Of a stretch of DNA of 22,288 bases, positions 7,957-15,500 are shown piece by piece. The position numbers were made by a program, and so were the translations under genes. The DNA is taken from contig CAMOGC010000006.1 of assembly GCA_946613955.1 (NCBI GenBank), positions 1 through 22,288 of the forward strand, read 5' to 3'. Position 1 is the stretch's first letter, and each line of letters begins with the position of its first letter. Under the pieces are notes generated by a model. That model was given only the letters and a program-made list of their open reading frames with translations. It did no database searches and was not told the origin of the DNA. The stretch comes from an uncultured Clostridia bacterium (GTDB lineage: Bacteria > Bacillota_A > Clostridia > Christensenellales > Aristaeellaceae).

Positions 7957-8517
7957 TCAGGGGATCAGCTCCTCCGCCGGCTCCGTCTCTTCCTCCTCTT
8001 CCGCCTCCGGCAGCGGAGGAAGCCCTTCGAGGCTTTCCAGCCCAAATCGGCTCAAAAACTCGTCGGTCGTTCCGAAAAGAATCGGCCGGCCGATGGTATC
8101 CTTCCGTCCCACCTCCCGGATCAGCCCCTTGTTCGTCAGGGACTGCAGGGAGTAGTCGCATTTGACGCCCCGGATCTGTTCGACCTCCGCCCGGGTCACC
8201 GGCTGCCGGTAAGCCACCACCGCCAGCGTCTCCATGGCCGCCTGGCTCAGATTCTGCTTCTGAACCGGCTGGAGCAGGCGCACCACGTCCTCCGCGTACA
8301 GGGGCCGGGTAGCCAGCTGGATTTTGTTTCCGAACCGCTTGATCAGAAATCCCCGCTGCTCGAAATCGTACTCGCTTTCCAGCTCCTCCAGGGCCTTCCG
8401 GACGCTCTTCTCGTCGGTTTCCAGGGCGCGGGCCAACTCCTTCTGGTCCACCGCGTCCCCTGCCACAAACAGGATCGCCTCGATCCGTCCCTTCAGATTT
8501 CCTTCCTCGCCGTTCAA
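7957..8517 (-). CDS. scpB: Segregation and condensation protein ScpB
   Basis: ScpB forms, with ScpA and Smc, the condensin-like complex that compacts and separates chromosomes; a ScpB dimer binds ScpA through winged-helix domains. The 186-residue product shows the conserved N-terminal winged-helix start (LKGRIEAILFVAGDAVDQKELA) and the central motif MAAMETLAVVAYRQPVTRAEVEQIRGV, given here only in part: AYRQPVTRAEVEQIRG. The C-terminal tail is acidic, as usual. The start appears to be TTG at 8517, whose last two bases form the scpA stop (TTGA), with AGAGGAAG some nine bases upstream. No ATG lies in a better place before the conserved region, so the TTG start and coupling to scpA are likely. 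Length is normal for the family. Confidence 0.93.
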   Translation of the reverse strand: MNGEEGNLKGRIEAILFVAGDAVDQKELARALETDEKSVRKALEELESEYDFEQRGFLIKRFGNKIQLATRPLYAEDVVRLLQPVQKQNLSQAAMETLAVVAYRQPVTRAEVEQIRGVKCDYSLQSLTNKGLIREVGRKDTIGRPILFGTTDEFLSRFGLESLEGLPPLPEAEEEEETEPAEELIP

Positions 8518-9392
8518 AGGCCCGCTTCCTCTCTCTCCGTCTTTTCATCGAGCGCCCCGGTCTCCGCGCCCCCGGAATCCTTTTCCGCGGGTCTTCCCGC
8601 CTTCCGCTTCCGTTCCTTCTTCCATCGGACCGGCTTTTCCTCCGGGGTCTCCTCCGTCCTGGCCTTCCCGGCGATCAGCTCGATCTCGCCGTAGACCCCG
8701 GTCTGAACCGCGTGCATCCTTCCCAGCTTCAAAAGCTCCAGCACGGCCAGAAAAAAGGTGACCACCTCTTCCCGGGTGGGCGCCTCCGAAAAGGCCTCCT
8801 CGAAGCGGATCCGCCCCCTGGCCCGGATTTTTTTGATCAGGCTCAGCATGCATTCCTGAACCGTATGCTGATCCCGGTGGATGTCCCGGGGCGCGTAATG
8901 GTTGACGCCGGGTTCCTCGTCCTTTTCGGGCCGCCGCGCGAGAATCCGGCGGAAAGCTTCCTGCAGTCCCTCCAGCGTCAGCCCCGTCAGCTCCGTTTCC
9001 TGGGGCGGCAGCGGATATTCCTCCGGCAGCTTGGTAAAAACATGCCTCGCCGCCTCCTCAAATCCCCGCAGGCTTTCGGCGCTTTCCCGGAATCGCTTGT
9101 ATTCTTCCAGCTTTCGGATCAGCTCCGTCTCGGGATCCTCCTCTCCCTCCTCGGGAGCCGGCGGCCTGGGCAGCATGGCCCGGCTCTTGATCTCGATCAG
9201 GGTCGCCGCCATGACGATGAACTCGCTGGCGTCCTCCATGTCCAGATCGGGCGCCTGGCGAACCGCCTCCAGGTACTGATCCGTAATCTCGCTGACAAAG
9301 ATTTCCCGGATGTCGATCTTCGCCTTGTGCACCAGCGTCAGCAGAAGATCCAGCGGCCCGTCAAAATCCTTCAGCCGATAGGTTTTTTCCAT
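8514..9392 (-). CDS. scpA: Segregation and condensation protein ScpA
   Basis: ScpA is the kleisin subunit of the Smc-ScpAB condensin: its N-terminus binds one Smc neck and its C-terminus the other Smc head. The 292-residue product opens with the family hallmark (YRLKDFDGPLDLLLTLVHKA) and continues with DIREIFVSEITDQYLE; an acidic proline-rich linker follows, and the C-terminal winged helix includes FEEAFSEAPTREEVVTFFLAVLEL (here cited in part: TREEVVTFFLAVLELLKLG). The start is set at the ATG at 9392, which has AAAAGGGA eight bases ahead; a longer in-frame start at 9443 has no ribosome site and adds non-conserved residues. The final about 40 residues (after residue 250) are a charged extension with no recognisable domain. 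scpB overlaps its stop codon. Confidence 0.94.
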   Translation of the reverse strand: MEKTYRLKDFDGPLDLLLTLVHKAKIDIREIFVSEITDQYLEAVRQAPDLDMEDASEFIVMAATLIEIKSRAMLPRPPAPEEGEEDPETELIRKLEEYKRFRESAESLRGFEEAARHVFTKLPEEYPLPPQETELTGLTLEGLQEAFRRILARRPEKDEEPGVNHYAPRDIHRDQHTVQECMLSLIKKIRARGRIRFEEAFSEAPTREEVVTFFLAVLELLKLGRMHAVQTGVYGEIELIAGKARTEETPEEKPVRWKKERKRKAGRPAEKDSGGAETGALDEKTEREEAGL

Positions 9393-9464
9393 CAATTCAG
9401 TCCCTTTTCTTTCAGCGGAACCCGATGCCCCGCTTCCTGTCATGCCTTGCGGCGGTTCGCCCCG

Positions 9465-10136
9465 CTAATAAAGCAGATCCATGAAAAACCGCAGCACGTT
9501 CTGAAGGCAGAAATTGCAGACCCTGCTGAAGGCCGTGGACAGAATTCCGCTCAGGCATACAAACAGGAAGCCGAAATGGATGATCTGCATCGTTTGGGGG
9601 CTGAGATTCAGTTCCCCCCGGAAGAAAATCTCGTTGACCAGCCGGAACCCGTCCAGCGGCGGCACGGGAACCAGATTAAAGATCGCCAGAGAGATGTTGA
9701 AGGAGATCATGTCCACCAGGAACATCTGGAGATAGTCCACCACCTGCCCCCGCCACTGCCAGGAAAGGGCATACAGGAAGGTGGTCACCAGGAACAGGAT
9801 CAGGTTTACGAAGATGCCGGCGAAGGAGACCAGGATCATGTCCCTCCGGCGGTTCCGCAGATTCCAGGGATTGACGGGAACGGGCCTGGCCCATCCGATC
9901 CCCAGGAAAAACATACAGATGGTGCCGATGGGATCCAGATGTCTCCGGGGATCCAGGCTCAGCCGCCCCATCCTTTTCGCCGTGGGATCCCCGCATTTCA
10001 GGGCGACGAAGCCGTGCCCGATCTCGTGAAGCATCAGGCTCAGCACCAGTGCGGCGATCATGAAGACGATCTCGATGACCGTCCCCAAAGGATCCCGCTG
10101 AAGGCCGGCCAGCCAGCCGGACAGATTTCTGAACAT
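9465..10136 (-). CDS. Site-2 protease-like M50 family membrane metallopeptidase
   Basis: A 223-residue polytopic membrane protein of the small M50/SREBP site-2-type family, predicted to cut peptide bonds within or near the membrane using zinc. The zinc motif H37-E38-x2-H41 (LMLHEIGHGF) lies in an early membrane segment, and the second ligand region reads N154LVPVPPLDG163, with D162 as third ligand. About five to six hydrophobic segments are visible and there is no PDZ domain, as is usual for this short branch. The ATG at 10136 has AAAGGAG about nine bases ahead; a longer in-frame start at 10241 lacks a ribosome site and would add a polar arginine-rich leader. The gene lies between pcrA and scpA. 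M50 genes of this type often sit beside scpAB in Firmicutes, but the natural substrate is unknown. Confidence 0.9.
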   Translation of the reverse strand: MFRNLSGWLAGLQRDPLGTVIEIVFMIAALVLSLMLHEIGHGFVALKCGDPTAKRMGRLSLDPRRHLDPIGTICMFFLGIGWARPVPVNPWNLRNRRRDMILVSFAGIFVNLILFLVTTFLYALSWQWRGQVVDYLQMFLVDMISFNISLAIFNLVPVPPLDGFRLVNEIFFRGELNLSPQTMQIIHFGFLFVCLSGILSTAFSRVCNFCLQNVLRFFMDLLY

Positions 10137-10264
10137 AGCTATTGACTCCTTTCCGGCCTGCTGCGCCCGTCCGCCGCCATGCTGGAATGCCCTGCGCGTT
10201 TCCTCCGCCACCGGAACCCTTCGCACCCGGGCATCTTTCATTCCATGGACTTATGGCGTCCTTC

Positions 10265-12568
10265 TCAGTCCTCCAGCTTGATAATCGGCGCGATGGACAG
10301 CGCGAATTCCTTGACGCCGTAGGCCGTAAACTCGATGGAAATCCGGGCGTCGGCGCCGCTGCCGGTAATCTCCCGAACGACCCCCGCTCCGAATTTCCGG
10401 TGCAGCACCCGCTCTCCCGGCTGGAAAAGCCGCTGCAGGGCGCCGCCGGTTTCCTCGCGGGCCTTGCTGGGAACGAAGCCCTTGGTCACCCCGGGGATCC
10501 GGTCGAGTGTGGCCCCGTGCAGAGTCAGGTTCGGCTTGCCGATCTGGCTGACGGGCAGCGGCCTGCGCGGCTGCCGGGTCGGAAGGCCTCCGGGGGCGTT
10601 CTGGCTGCCCCGGGCGGAGACGGGCCTCCCGAAGGTCTCCGCCCTGCGGGAAGGCCATACCTCGTCCAGGAGCCGGGCCGGAATTTCGGTCAGGAAGCGG
10701 CTGCCGGGGTTATAGCTGGTCTGGTTGTAAAGGGAGCGCTGCCGCGCCCGGGAAAGATACAGGCGGCTCCGGGCCCGGGTAATCCCCACGTACATCAGGC
10801 GCCTCTCCTCCTCCAGCCGCTTTTCATCCATGAGGCTTCGGCTGCTGGGAAAGATATTTTCCTCCAGCCCGGCGATGAACACCGTCGGAAACTCCAGCCC
10901 CTTGGCGGAATGGAGGGTCATCAGCGTGACGTACCCCCGTTCGTCCTCCTGCCGGTCCAGATCCGTAACCAGCGCCACGTTTTCCAGATAGCTTTCCAGC
11001 GTCGGATTTTCGCTCATCCGGACAAATTCCTGAACGGCGCCGCGGAATTCGTCGATATTCTCGACCCGGGCCTGGGCCTCGTCGGAATTCTCTTTGGCAT
11101 ACTGGGCCCGCAGGCCGGTTTTTTCGATCAGCTCGTCCACGAATTCTCCCAGAGGCATCATATCCTTCTGGGCGCTGAGCAGGGTCATCATCATGAAGAA
11201 TTCCGTCACGCATTTCCGGGGCCGGCTTCCCAGGGACGGGGGCAGATCGCTCAGGGCGCTGTACAGCGGAATCCCGTTTCGCGCCGCGTGATCCGTCAGC
11301 TCCTGAACCGTGCTGTCTCCGATGGCCCGGCGGGGCACGTTCAGAATCCTCCGCAGGCTGATGTCGTCGGTGGGGTTGACGATGATCCGGAGATAGGCGA
11401 TGATATCCTTGATTTCCTTCCGGTCGTAGAATTTCTGCCCGCCGAAAACCTTATAGGGAATGCCGGAGCGCATCAGCGTTTCCTCAAGAACGCGGCTTTG
11501 GGCGTTGGTGCGGTAGAGGATCGCCATGCCCCCCATCTTTTCGCCGGCCCGGCTCAGATTCCGGATGTTGTCGGCAATCCAGGCCGCCTCGTCCCGCTCG
11601 TCCTCCGCGGCGAAAAGCCGGATCTTCTCCCCCTCGCCGATCTGGGTCCACAGCTGCTTGTCCATCCGGTCGCTGTTGTTGGCGATAACCTGGTTCGCCG
11701 CCGTCAGGATGGTTTCCGTGGAGCGGTAGTTCTGTTCCAGCTTGATGACCTTCGCGTCGGGATAATCCTTCTGGAAATCCAGAATGTTCCGGATGTCCGC
11801 TCCACGCCATCCGTAGATGCTCTGGTCGTCGTCCCCGACGACGCAGAGATTCCGGCTCCGGTCCGTCAAAAGCCGCACCATTTCATACTGGGCCTTGTTG
11901 GTGTCCTGATATTCGTCCACCAGCACATAGCGGAAGCGGTTCCGATAGCTTTCCAGAACCGGAGGATGATCCGCCAGCAGCTCCAGCGTCCGGATCAGGA
12001 GATCGTCGAAATCGAGGGCGTTGAGGCTCTTCAGCCGCTTCTCGTATTCGCCCATGATGTCGTGGATCAGCTGGTTCCGGTGGTCCCTGGGGGTCTGGGC
12101 ATACCATTCGTCCGGCGACATCAGACGGTTCTTCGCGTCGCTGATCTTTCCCTTGACCTCCCGGATGGGGATGTATTTGTCGTCGATATTCAGCTTTTTC
12201 AGAATTTCCTTCAGCACCGAGCTCTGGTCGTCGTCGTCATAGATGACGAAGGAGCGCTGATACCCCAGCTTTTCAATATCCCTCCGCAGAATCCGGGCGC
12301 AGGTGGAGTGAAAGGTGCTGATCCAGGCCTGTTCGCTCGCTTCCTGCCCGACCAGCGCCGCGATTCTTTCCTTCATCTCCTTCGCCGCCTTGTTGGTAAA
12401 GGTCAGCGCCAGAATCGCCGCCGCGGGCACGCCGTGGTCGATCAGGTTGGCGACCCGATAGGTCAGGGCCCGGGTTTTGCCGCTTCCCGCCCCCGCAAGA
12501 ATCAGAACCGGGCCCTCCAGGGTCTCCACCGCCATCCGTTGTTCCTTGTTCAATCCGGAATAATCCAT
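10265..12568 (-). CDS. pcrA: ATP-dependent DNA helicase PcrA (UvrD/Rep family)
   Basis: PcrA is a superfamily 1 3'-5' DNA helicase for excision repair, plasmid rolling-circle replication and removal of stalled RNA polymerase and recombinase. The 767-residue product has Walker A AGAGSGKT (residues 25-32), motif Ia (TFTNKAAKEM), motif II VDEYQD (217-222), motif III VGDDDQSIYGWRGA (244-257), motif IV LEQNYRS (277-283) and motifs V-VI (TLHSAKGLEFP; VGITRAR). The C-terminal 50 residues form the Tudor-like domain that binds RNA polymerase (GERVLHRKFGAGVV onward). The ATG at 12568 is preceded by TGAGGA, where TGA is the stop of yerC, so the genes are coupled. An upstream in-frame TTG has no support. 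Length and motifs are complete. Confidence 0.96.
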   Translation of the reverse strand: MDYSGLNKEQRMAVETLEGPVLILAGAGSGKTRALTYRVANLIDHGVPAAAILALTFTNKAAKEMKERIAALVGQEASEQAWISTFHSTCARILRRDIEKLGYQRSFVIYDDDDQSSVLKEILKKLNIDDKYIPIREVKGKISDAKNRLMSPDEWYAQTPRDHRNQLIHDIMGEYEKRLKSLNALDFDDLLIRTLELLADHPPVLESYRNRFRYVLVDEYQDTNKAQYEMVRLLTDRSRNLCVVGDDDQSIYGWRGADIRNILDFQKDYPDAKVIKLEQNYRSTETILTAANQVIANNSDRMDKQLWTQIGEGEKIRLFAAEDERDEAAWIADNIRNLSRAGEKMGGMAILYRTNAQSRVLEETLMRSGIPYKVFGGQKFYDRKEIKDIIAYLRIIVNPTDDISLRRILNVPRRAIGDSTVQELTDHAARNGIPLYSALSDLPPSLGSRPRKCVTEFFMMMTLLSAQKDMMPLGEFVDELIEKTGLRAQYAKENSDEAQARVENIDEFRGAVQEFVRMSENPTLESYLENVALVTDLDRQEDERGYVTLMTLHSAKGLEFPTVFIAGLEENIFPSSRSLMDEKRLEEERRLMYVGITRARSRLYLSRARQRSLYNQTSYNPGSRFLTEIPARLLDEVWPSRRAETFGRPVSARGSQNAPGGLPTRQPRRPLPVSQIGKPNLTLHGATLDRIPGVTKGFVPSKAREETGGALQRLFQPGERVLHRKFGAGVVREITGSGADARISIEFTAYGVKEFALSIAPIIKLED

Positions 12569-12576
12569 GCTTTTCC

Positions 12577-12882
12577 TCAATCTTTCTGTTCTTCCTTGGC
12601 CATCCGGGCAAAAACCCGGTCGTATCCGTCCGCTCCGTAGCTCAGGGAGCGGTTCACGCGGGAGATCGTCGCGCTGGAGGCGCCGGTTTCCTCGGCGATT
12701 TTCTGGTATGTTTCCCTGTGCCGCAGAAGATACGCCACCTCCAGCCGCTGGGCGATGCTGCGGATCTCCGGAATGGTACAGAGGTCTTCAAAAAAACGGT
12801 AGGCGTCCTCCTCGGTTTCCAGCGCCAGTACCGCTTTCATGAGCCTGTCCGTCTGCTTGTTGCGTATCTTCGGCTGAAACAT
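12577..12882 (-). CDS. yerC: YerC/YecD-family TrpR-like DNA-binding protein
   Basis: A 101-residue protein of the TrpR-related YerC/YecD family (TIGR02531), small helix-turn-helix proteins of unsettled function. It shows the helical arm (KAVLALETEEDAYRFFEDL), then the conserved segment TIPEIRSIAQRLEVAYLLR and the helix-turn-helix ETYQKIAEETGASSATISRV, with TGASSATISRVNR as the likely DNA-reading helix. The ATG at 12882 has GGAGGG about six bases ahead; an earlier in-frame ATG at 12900 lies before that site and is not favoured. In Bacillus subtilis yerC lies just upstream of pcrB-pcrA, so the pairing with pcrA is conserved. The TrpR family suggests a repressor, and an inverted repeat sits between its promoter and its start, but autoregulation is only a guess. 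Confidence 0.93.
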   Translation of the reverse strand: MFQPKIRNKQTDRLMKAVLALETEEDAYRFFEDLCTIPEIRSIAQRLEVAYLLRHRETYQKIAEETGASSATISRVNRSLSYGADGYDRVFARMAKEEQKD

Positions 12883-12905
12883 CTTTCTCCCTCCGGTCAA
12901 GGCAA

Positions 12906-12927
12906 TTTCGCGCTTTACCTTGCGAAA
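12906..12927. promoter_or_regulatory. Inverted repeat just downstream of the yerC promoter, possible operator
   Basis: TTTCGC and GCGAAA form matching arms around a 10-base centre, in the first transcribed bases after the -10 box. The place suits a repressor site, and YerC itself is a candidate binder. The arms are only 6 bases, so chance is quite possible. Confidence 0.3.
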
Positions 12928-12929
12928 AT

Positions 12930-12958
12930 ATCATACACCCAAAACGGCGGAAAGACAA
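12930..12958 (-). promoter_or_regulatory. Sigma-70-type promoter of the yerC-pcrA-...-mutS run
   Basis: On the minus strand TTGTCT (12953-12958) and TATGAT (12930-12935) are separated by exactly 17 bases, a good match to the housekeeping consensus. Transcription would start near 12923, about 40 bases before the yerC ATG. The 260-base gap between glnN and yerC also holds the glnN hairpin (13105-13134); the rest, about 12960-13104, shows nothing else I can identify. Confidence 0.7.
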
Positions 12959-13104
12959 ATTAAAAAAGGTTAACAAACGGGGAATGCGGGCACAGGGGCG
13001 GAACGGGATAAACGCTGTTCGCAAGAGAGCGCCTTTCCCCTATGACCGCCTTCACCGTCCGCGCCAATGGGCCATCGAAGCAGGCGCGAAGGAGCGGAAA
13101 TGAA

Positions 13105-13134
13105 GCAGGCGGCCTCCATCCGGAAACCGCCTGC
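13105..13134 (-). terminator. Terminator-like hairpin after glnN
   Basis: The minus strand can form a 13-base-pair stem (GCAGGCGGTTTCC with GGAGGCCGCCTGC, two G-T pairs) around a GGAT loop, 11 bases after the glnN stop codon. It is followed by TTCATTT, a weak T-tract, so termination may be incomplete or factor-assisted. Confidence 0.6.
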
Positions 13135-13145
13135 CCGAGTATCTG

Positions 13146-15236
13146 TTAAACATTGAAGAGCAGCTGGTCATAGGTCGGGAAGGGCCATGCCTTCTTATCC
13201 GTAATCTTTTCCAGCCCGTCGGAATACTTCCGAAGCCTTCCCATCGCCGGCAGCACCGTGTCCCGCATATACGTGGCGTAAGCCAGGGGATCTTCCCCGC
13301 CGGGCCGTGCCTTCAGGGCCTCCTCCAGGGCGGTGATGCTGTCGCTGAGCCCGTCGCATCCCTCGCACAGCTCCCGCAGCAGATGATCCGCCGCCCCGCG
13401 GCCCAGGCGGCTGTCGTATTCCCGGATCCGGGCGCCGGCTTCCGCCACCTCCCCGGTATACCGGATGACCGCCGGGCGGATCTCGCGCCGGGCCATCATC
13501 AGCATGGTTCTCGCCTCGATGTTGATCATCTTGGCGTAGGCGTCCAGCCCGATATCCCGGCGGGAGCGCAGCTCGCTCTCCGTGAGCACCCGATGGGTCT
13601 CAAACAGGCGGATGTTTTTCTCCGCCGTATAGCAGGGCAGCGCGTCCACCGCCGTGTCCAGCCGCAGCAGGCCCCGGCGTTTCGCCTCCTCCGCCCATTC
13701 CGGCGCGTAGTTGTTGCCGTTGAAGATGATCCGCCTGTGTTCCCGGATCGTCCGGACGATCAGGTCGTGAAGGGTTTCCTGGAAGTTTTCCGCCCCCTCC
13801 AGCTCCTCGGCGAACTGGCGCAGGCTCTCCGCCACGATGGTGTTGAGCACCACGTTGGCCGTGGCGATGGAGGCGCTGGAGCCGACGGAGCGGAACTCAA
13901 ACTTGTTCCCGGTAAAGGCGAAGGGCGACGTCCGGTTCCGGTCGGTGGTGTCCTTCGGGAATTTCGGCAGCATATGGACGCCGATGGTCATCTCGGATTT
14001 TTCCCGCCCGTTGTAAACAGCGCCGCTTTCGATGGCCTCCAGAATGTCCGTCAGCTCGTCTCCCAGGAAGATGCTGATAATCGCCGGGGGCGCCTCGAAT
14101 CCCCCGAGCCGGTGGTCGTTGCCCGCGCCGGCGACGGAAGCCCGGAGCAGATCCTGGTTTTCGTCCACCGCCTTGATTACGCTCATCAGGAACAGCAGAA
14201 ACTGGGCGCTCTCGTGGGGGCTGTCCCCGGGCTCGAGCAGGTTGTATCCCGTGTTCGTTGCCAGGGACCAGTTGTTGTGCTTCCCGCTGCCGTTGACCCC
14301 CTGAAAGGGTTTCTCGTTCAGCAGGCACATCAGTCCATGCCGCCCGGCCACCTTTTTCATGATTTCCATCGTCAGCTGGTTATGGTCGCAGGCCACGTTG
14401 GCGATGCTGTAAATCGGGGCCATCTCGTGCTGGGCCGGGGCGGTTTCATTATGCTCCGTCTTCGCCAGCACGCCCAGCTTCCACAATTCCTCGTTCAGCT
14501 CCGTCATGAACGCCTGGACCCGGGGCTTGATGGTGCCGAAGAAATGATCCCCCAGCTCCTGCCCCTTGGGCGGCATGGAGCCGAAAAGGGTCCGCCCGGC
14601 GAAAATCAGATCGCTTCGCCGGTCATAGGCTTCCTTGTCGACCAGAAAATATTCCTGCTCCGGCCCCACCATGGGGATCACCCTCGTGGCGTCCATCCGG
14701 CCGAAAAGCCGCAGAATCCGGACCGCCTGCAGGCTGACCGCCTCCATCGAGCGCAGCAGCGGGGTCTTCTTGTCCAGCGCCTCCCCGCTGTAGGAGCAGT
14801 AGGCCGTCGGAATGCAGAGCGTATGATCCTTGATGAAGGCATAGGAGGTCGGATCCCAGGCCGTATATCCCCGGGCCTCGAACGTGGACCGGAGGCCGCC
14901 GCTGGGCAGGCTGCTGGCGTCCGCCTCGCCGCGGACCAGCTCCTTCCCGCTGAATTCGCTGATGACCTTTCCCCCGGGCACCGGGGAAATGAAGGCGTCA
15001 TGCTTTTCCGCGGTGACGCTGTTGAGGGGCTGGAACCAGTGGGTATAATGGGTGGCTCCCCGCTCCAGGGCCCAGTCCTTCATGGCGTTGGCCACGACGC
15101 TGGCTACCTGGGGATCCAGGCGCCGGCCATCGTCGATGGTCTTGTGCAGGGCCCGGTAGGTCTCCTTCGGCAGACGCTCCCGCATGACAAAATCGTTAAA
15201 GACGTTGATCCCGAATTGTTCGTTCATCGCCGCCAT
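13146..15236 (-). CDS. glnN: Glutamine synthetase type III
   Basis: GlnN makes glutamine from glutamate, ammonia and ATP in the cytoplasm; type III enzymes are large dodecamers common in Clostridia, Bacteroides and cyanobacteria. The 696-residue product has the GSIII N-terminus (FGINVFNDFVM), the central catalytic motifs GPEQEYFLVD (191-200), KTEHNETAPAQHEMAP (259-274) and NGSGKHNNWS (315-324), and the Arg-rich FEFRSVGSSAS stretch. The length of about 700 residues fits GSIII and rules out types I and II. The ATG at 15236 has AAGGAGG about eight bases ahead. A longer frame to 15299 would begin inside the -35 box of the gene's own promoter, so it is excluded. The gene seems monocistronic: promoter at 15271-15299 and a hairpin after the stop. 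I see no GlnR-like palindrome in the leader. Confidence 0.96.
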   Translation of the reverse strand: MAAMNEQFGINVFNDFVMRERLPKETYRALHKTIDDGRRLDPQVASVVANAMKDWALERGATHYTHWFQPLNSVTAEKHDAFISPVPGGKVISEFSGKELVRGEADASSLPSGGLRSTFEARGYTAWDPTSYAFIKDHTLCIPTAYCSYSGEALDKKTPLLRSMEAVSLQAVRILRLFGRMDATRVIPMVGPEQEYFLVDKEAYDRRSDLIFAGRTLFGSMPPKGQELGDHFFGTIKPRVQAFMTELNEELWKLGVLAKTEHNETAPAQHEMAPIYSIANVACDHNQLTMEIMKKVAGRHGLMCLLNEKPFQGVNGSGKHNNWSLATNTGYNLLEPGDSPHESAQFLLFLMSVIKAVDENQDLLRASVAGAGNDHRLGGFEAPPAIISIFLGDELTDILEAIESGAVYNGREKSEMTIGVHMLPKFPKDTTDRNRTSPFAFTGNKFEFRSVGSSASIATANVVLNTIVAESLRQFAEELEGAENFQETLHDLIVRTIREHRRIIFNGNNYAPEWAEEAKRRGLLRLDTAVDALPCYTAEKNIRLFETHRVLTESELRSRRDIGLDAYAKMINIEARTMLMMARREIRPAVIRYTGEVAEAGARIREYDSRLGRGAADHLLRELCEGCDGLSDSITALEEALKARPGGEDPLAYATYMRDTVLPAMGRLRKYSDGLEKITDKKAWPFPTYDQLLFNV

Positions 15237-15270
15237 CGGGCATCCCTCCTTCCGCCTGAAAACGGAAAAC

Positions 15271-15299
15271 AGTTTAAAAGAACCCTTTGGTTTTGTCAA
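15271..15299 (-). promoter_or_regulatory. Sigma-70-type promoter of glnN
   Basis: A perfect -35 box TTGACA (15294-15299) and a -10 box TAAACT (15271-15276) with 17 bases between them, on the minus strand. Transcription would begin near 15264, leaving a leader of under 30 bases that contains the AAGGAGG ribosome site. This placement decides the glnN start at 15236. Confidence 0.85.
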
Positions 15300-15305
15300 G
15301 TTTCC

Positions 15306-15418
15306 TCAGATTCCCCGCAGCCAGTTTTCGATAAACAGGCTTTCGAAGGCGTGGGCCCGTGGGTAAAGCTGTCCCCGCAGGATACCCATTTTTTCCCCTC
15401 CAGCGGATGATAAGCCAC
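15306..15418 (-). pseudogene. Probable remnant of an SGNH/GDSL hydrolase gene with internal deletion
   Basis: A GTG at 15418 has a strong ribosome site (AGAGGAGGG, 7 bases ahead) and reads AYHPLEGKKWVSCGDSFTHG, which looks like the start of an SGNH/GDSL esterase, whose block I is GDS(L/F). After about 21 codons the similarity stops and the frame runs on to a TGA at 15296-15298 without further sense. In another frame the same short stretch reads AHAFESLFIENWLRGI and a stop at 15306-15308, which resembles the helical C-terminus of such enzymes. I infer that a full gene lost its middle. It lies between the terminator of the ABC operon and the glnN promoter. Alternatively these are two chance short frames; only the GDSFTHG motif is really telling. 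Confidence 0.5.
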
Positions 15419-15459
15419 GCGCGATCCCTCCTCTGCCGCGATTGAAGAAAGAATTCATG

Positions 15460-15485
15460 AAAAAGCCCCGGGATTGCTCCCGGGG
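15460..15485 (-). terminator. Intrinsic terminator of the second ABC transporter operon
   Basis: On the minus strand CCCCGGGA and TCCCGGGG form a perfect 8-base-pair stem around a GCAA loop, followed by CTTTTT. It lies 15 bases after the stop codon of the last permease gene. Strong stem plus T-run make this a confident Rho-independent terminator. Confidence 0.92.
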
Positions 15486-15500
15486 AGGAAAACCGAAGGT

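Noticed and set aside
10142..12640. 832-codon open frame on the plus strand, opposite pcrA
   Set aside because: The minus strand holds all helicase motifs of PcrA in one frame; the plus frame shows no recognisable domain and is a GC shadow.
12788..13024. 78-codon minus-strand frame across the yerC promoter
   Set aside because: It overlaps yerC out of frame and spans the promoter; no ribosome site or motif.
15237..15299. Longer glnN frame starting at 15299
   Set aside because: Its TTG start would lie in the -35 box of the glnN promoter, upstream of the transcription start; the added residues are not conserved.
13383..15410. 675-codon plus-strand frame opposite glnN, and similar long plus frames at 2400-4319, 6307-8694, 8712-10145 and 19093-21540
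   Set aside because: Each lies opposite a clear conserved gene or genes, runs across gene borders, and has biased composition without known motifs.
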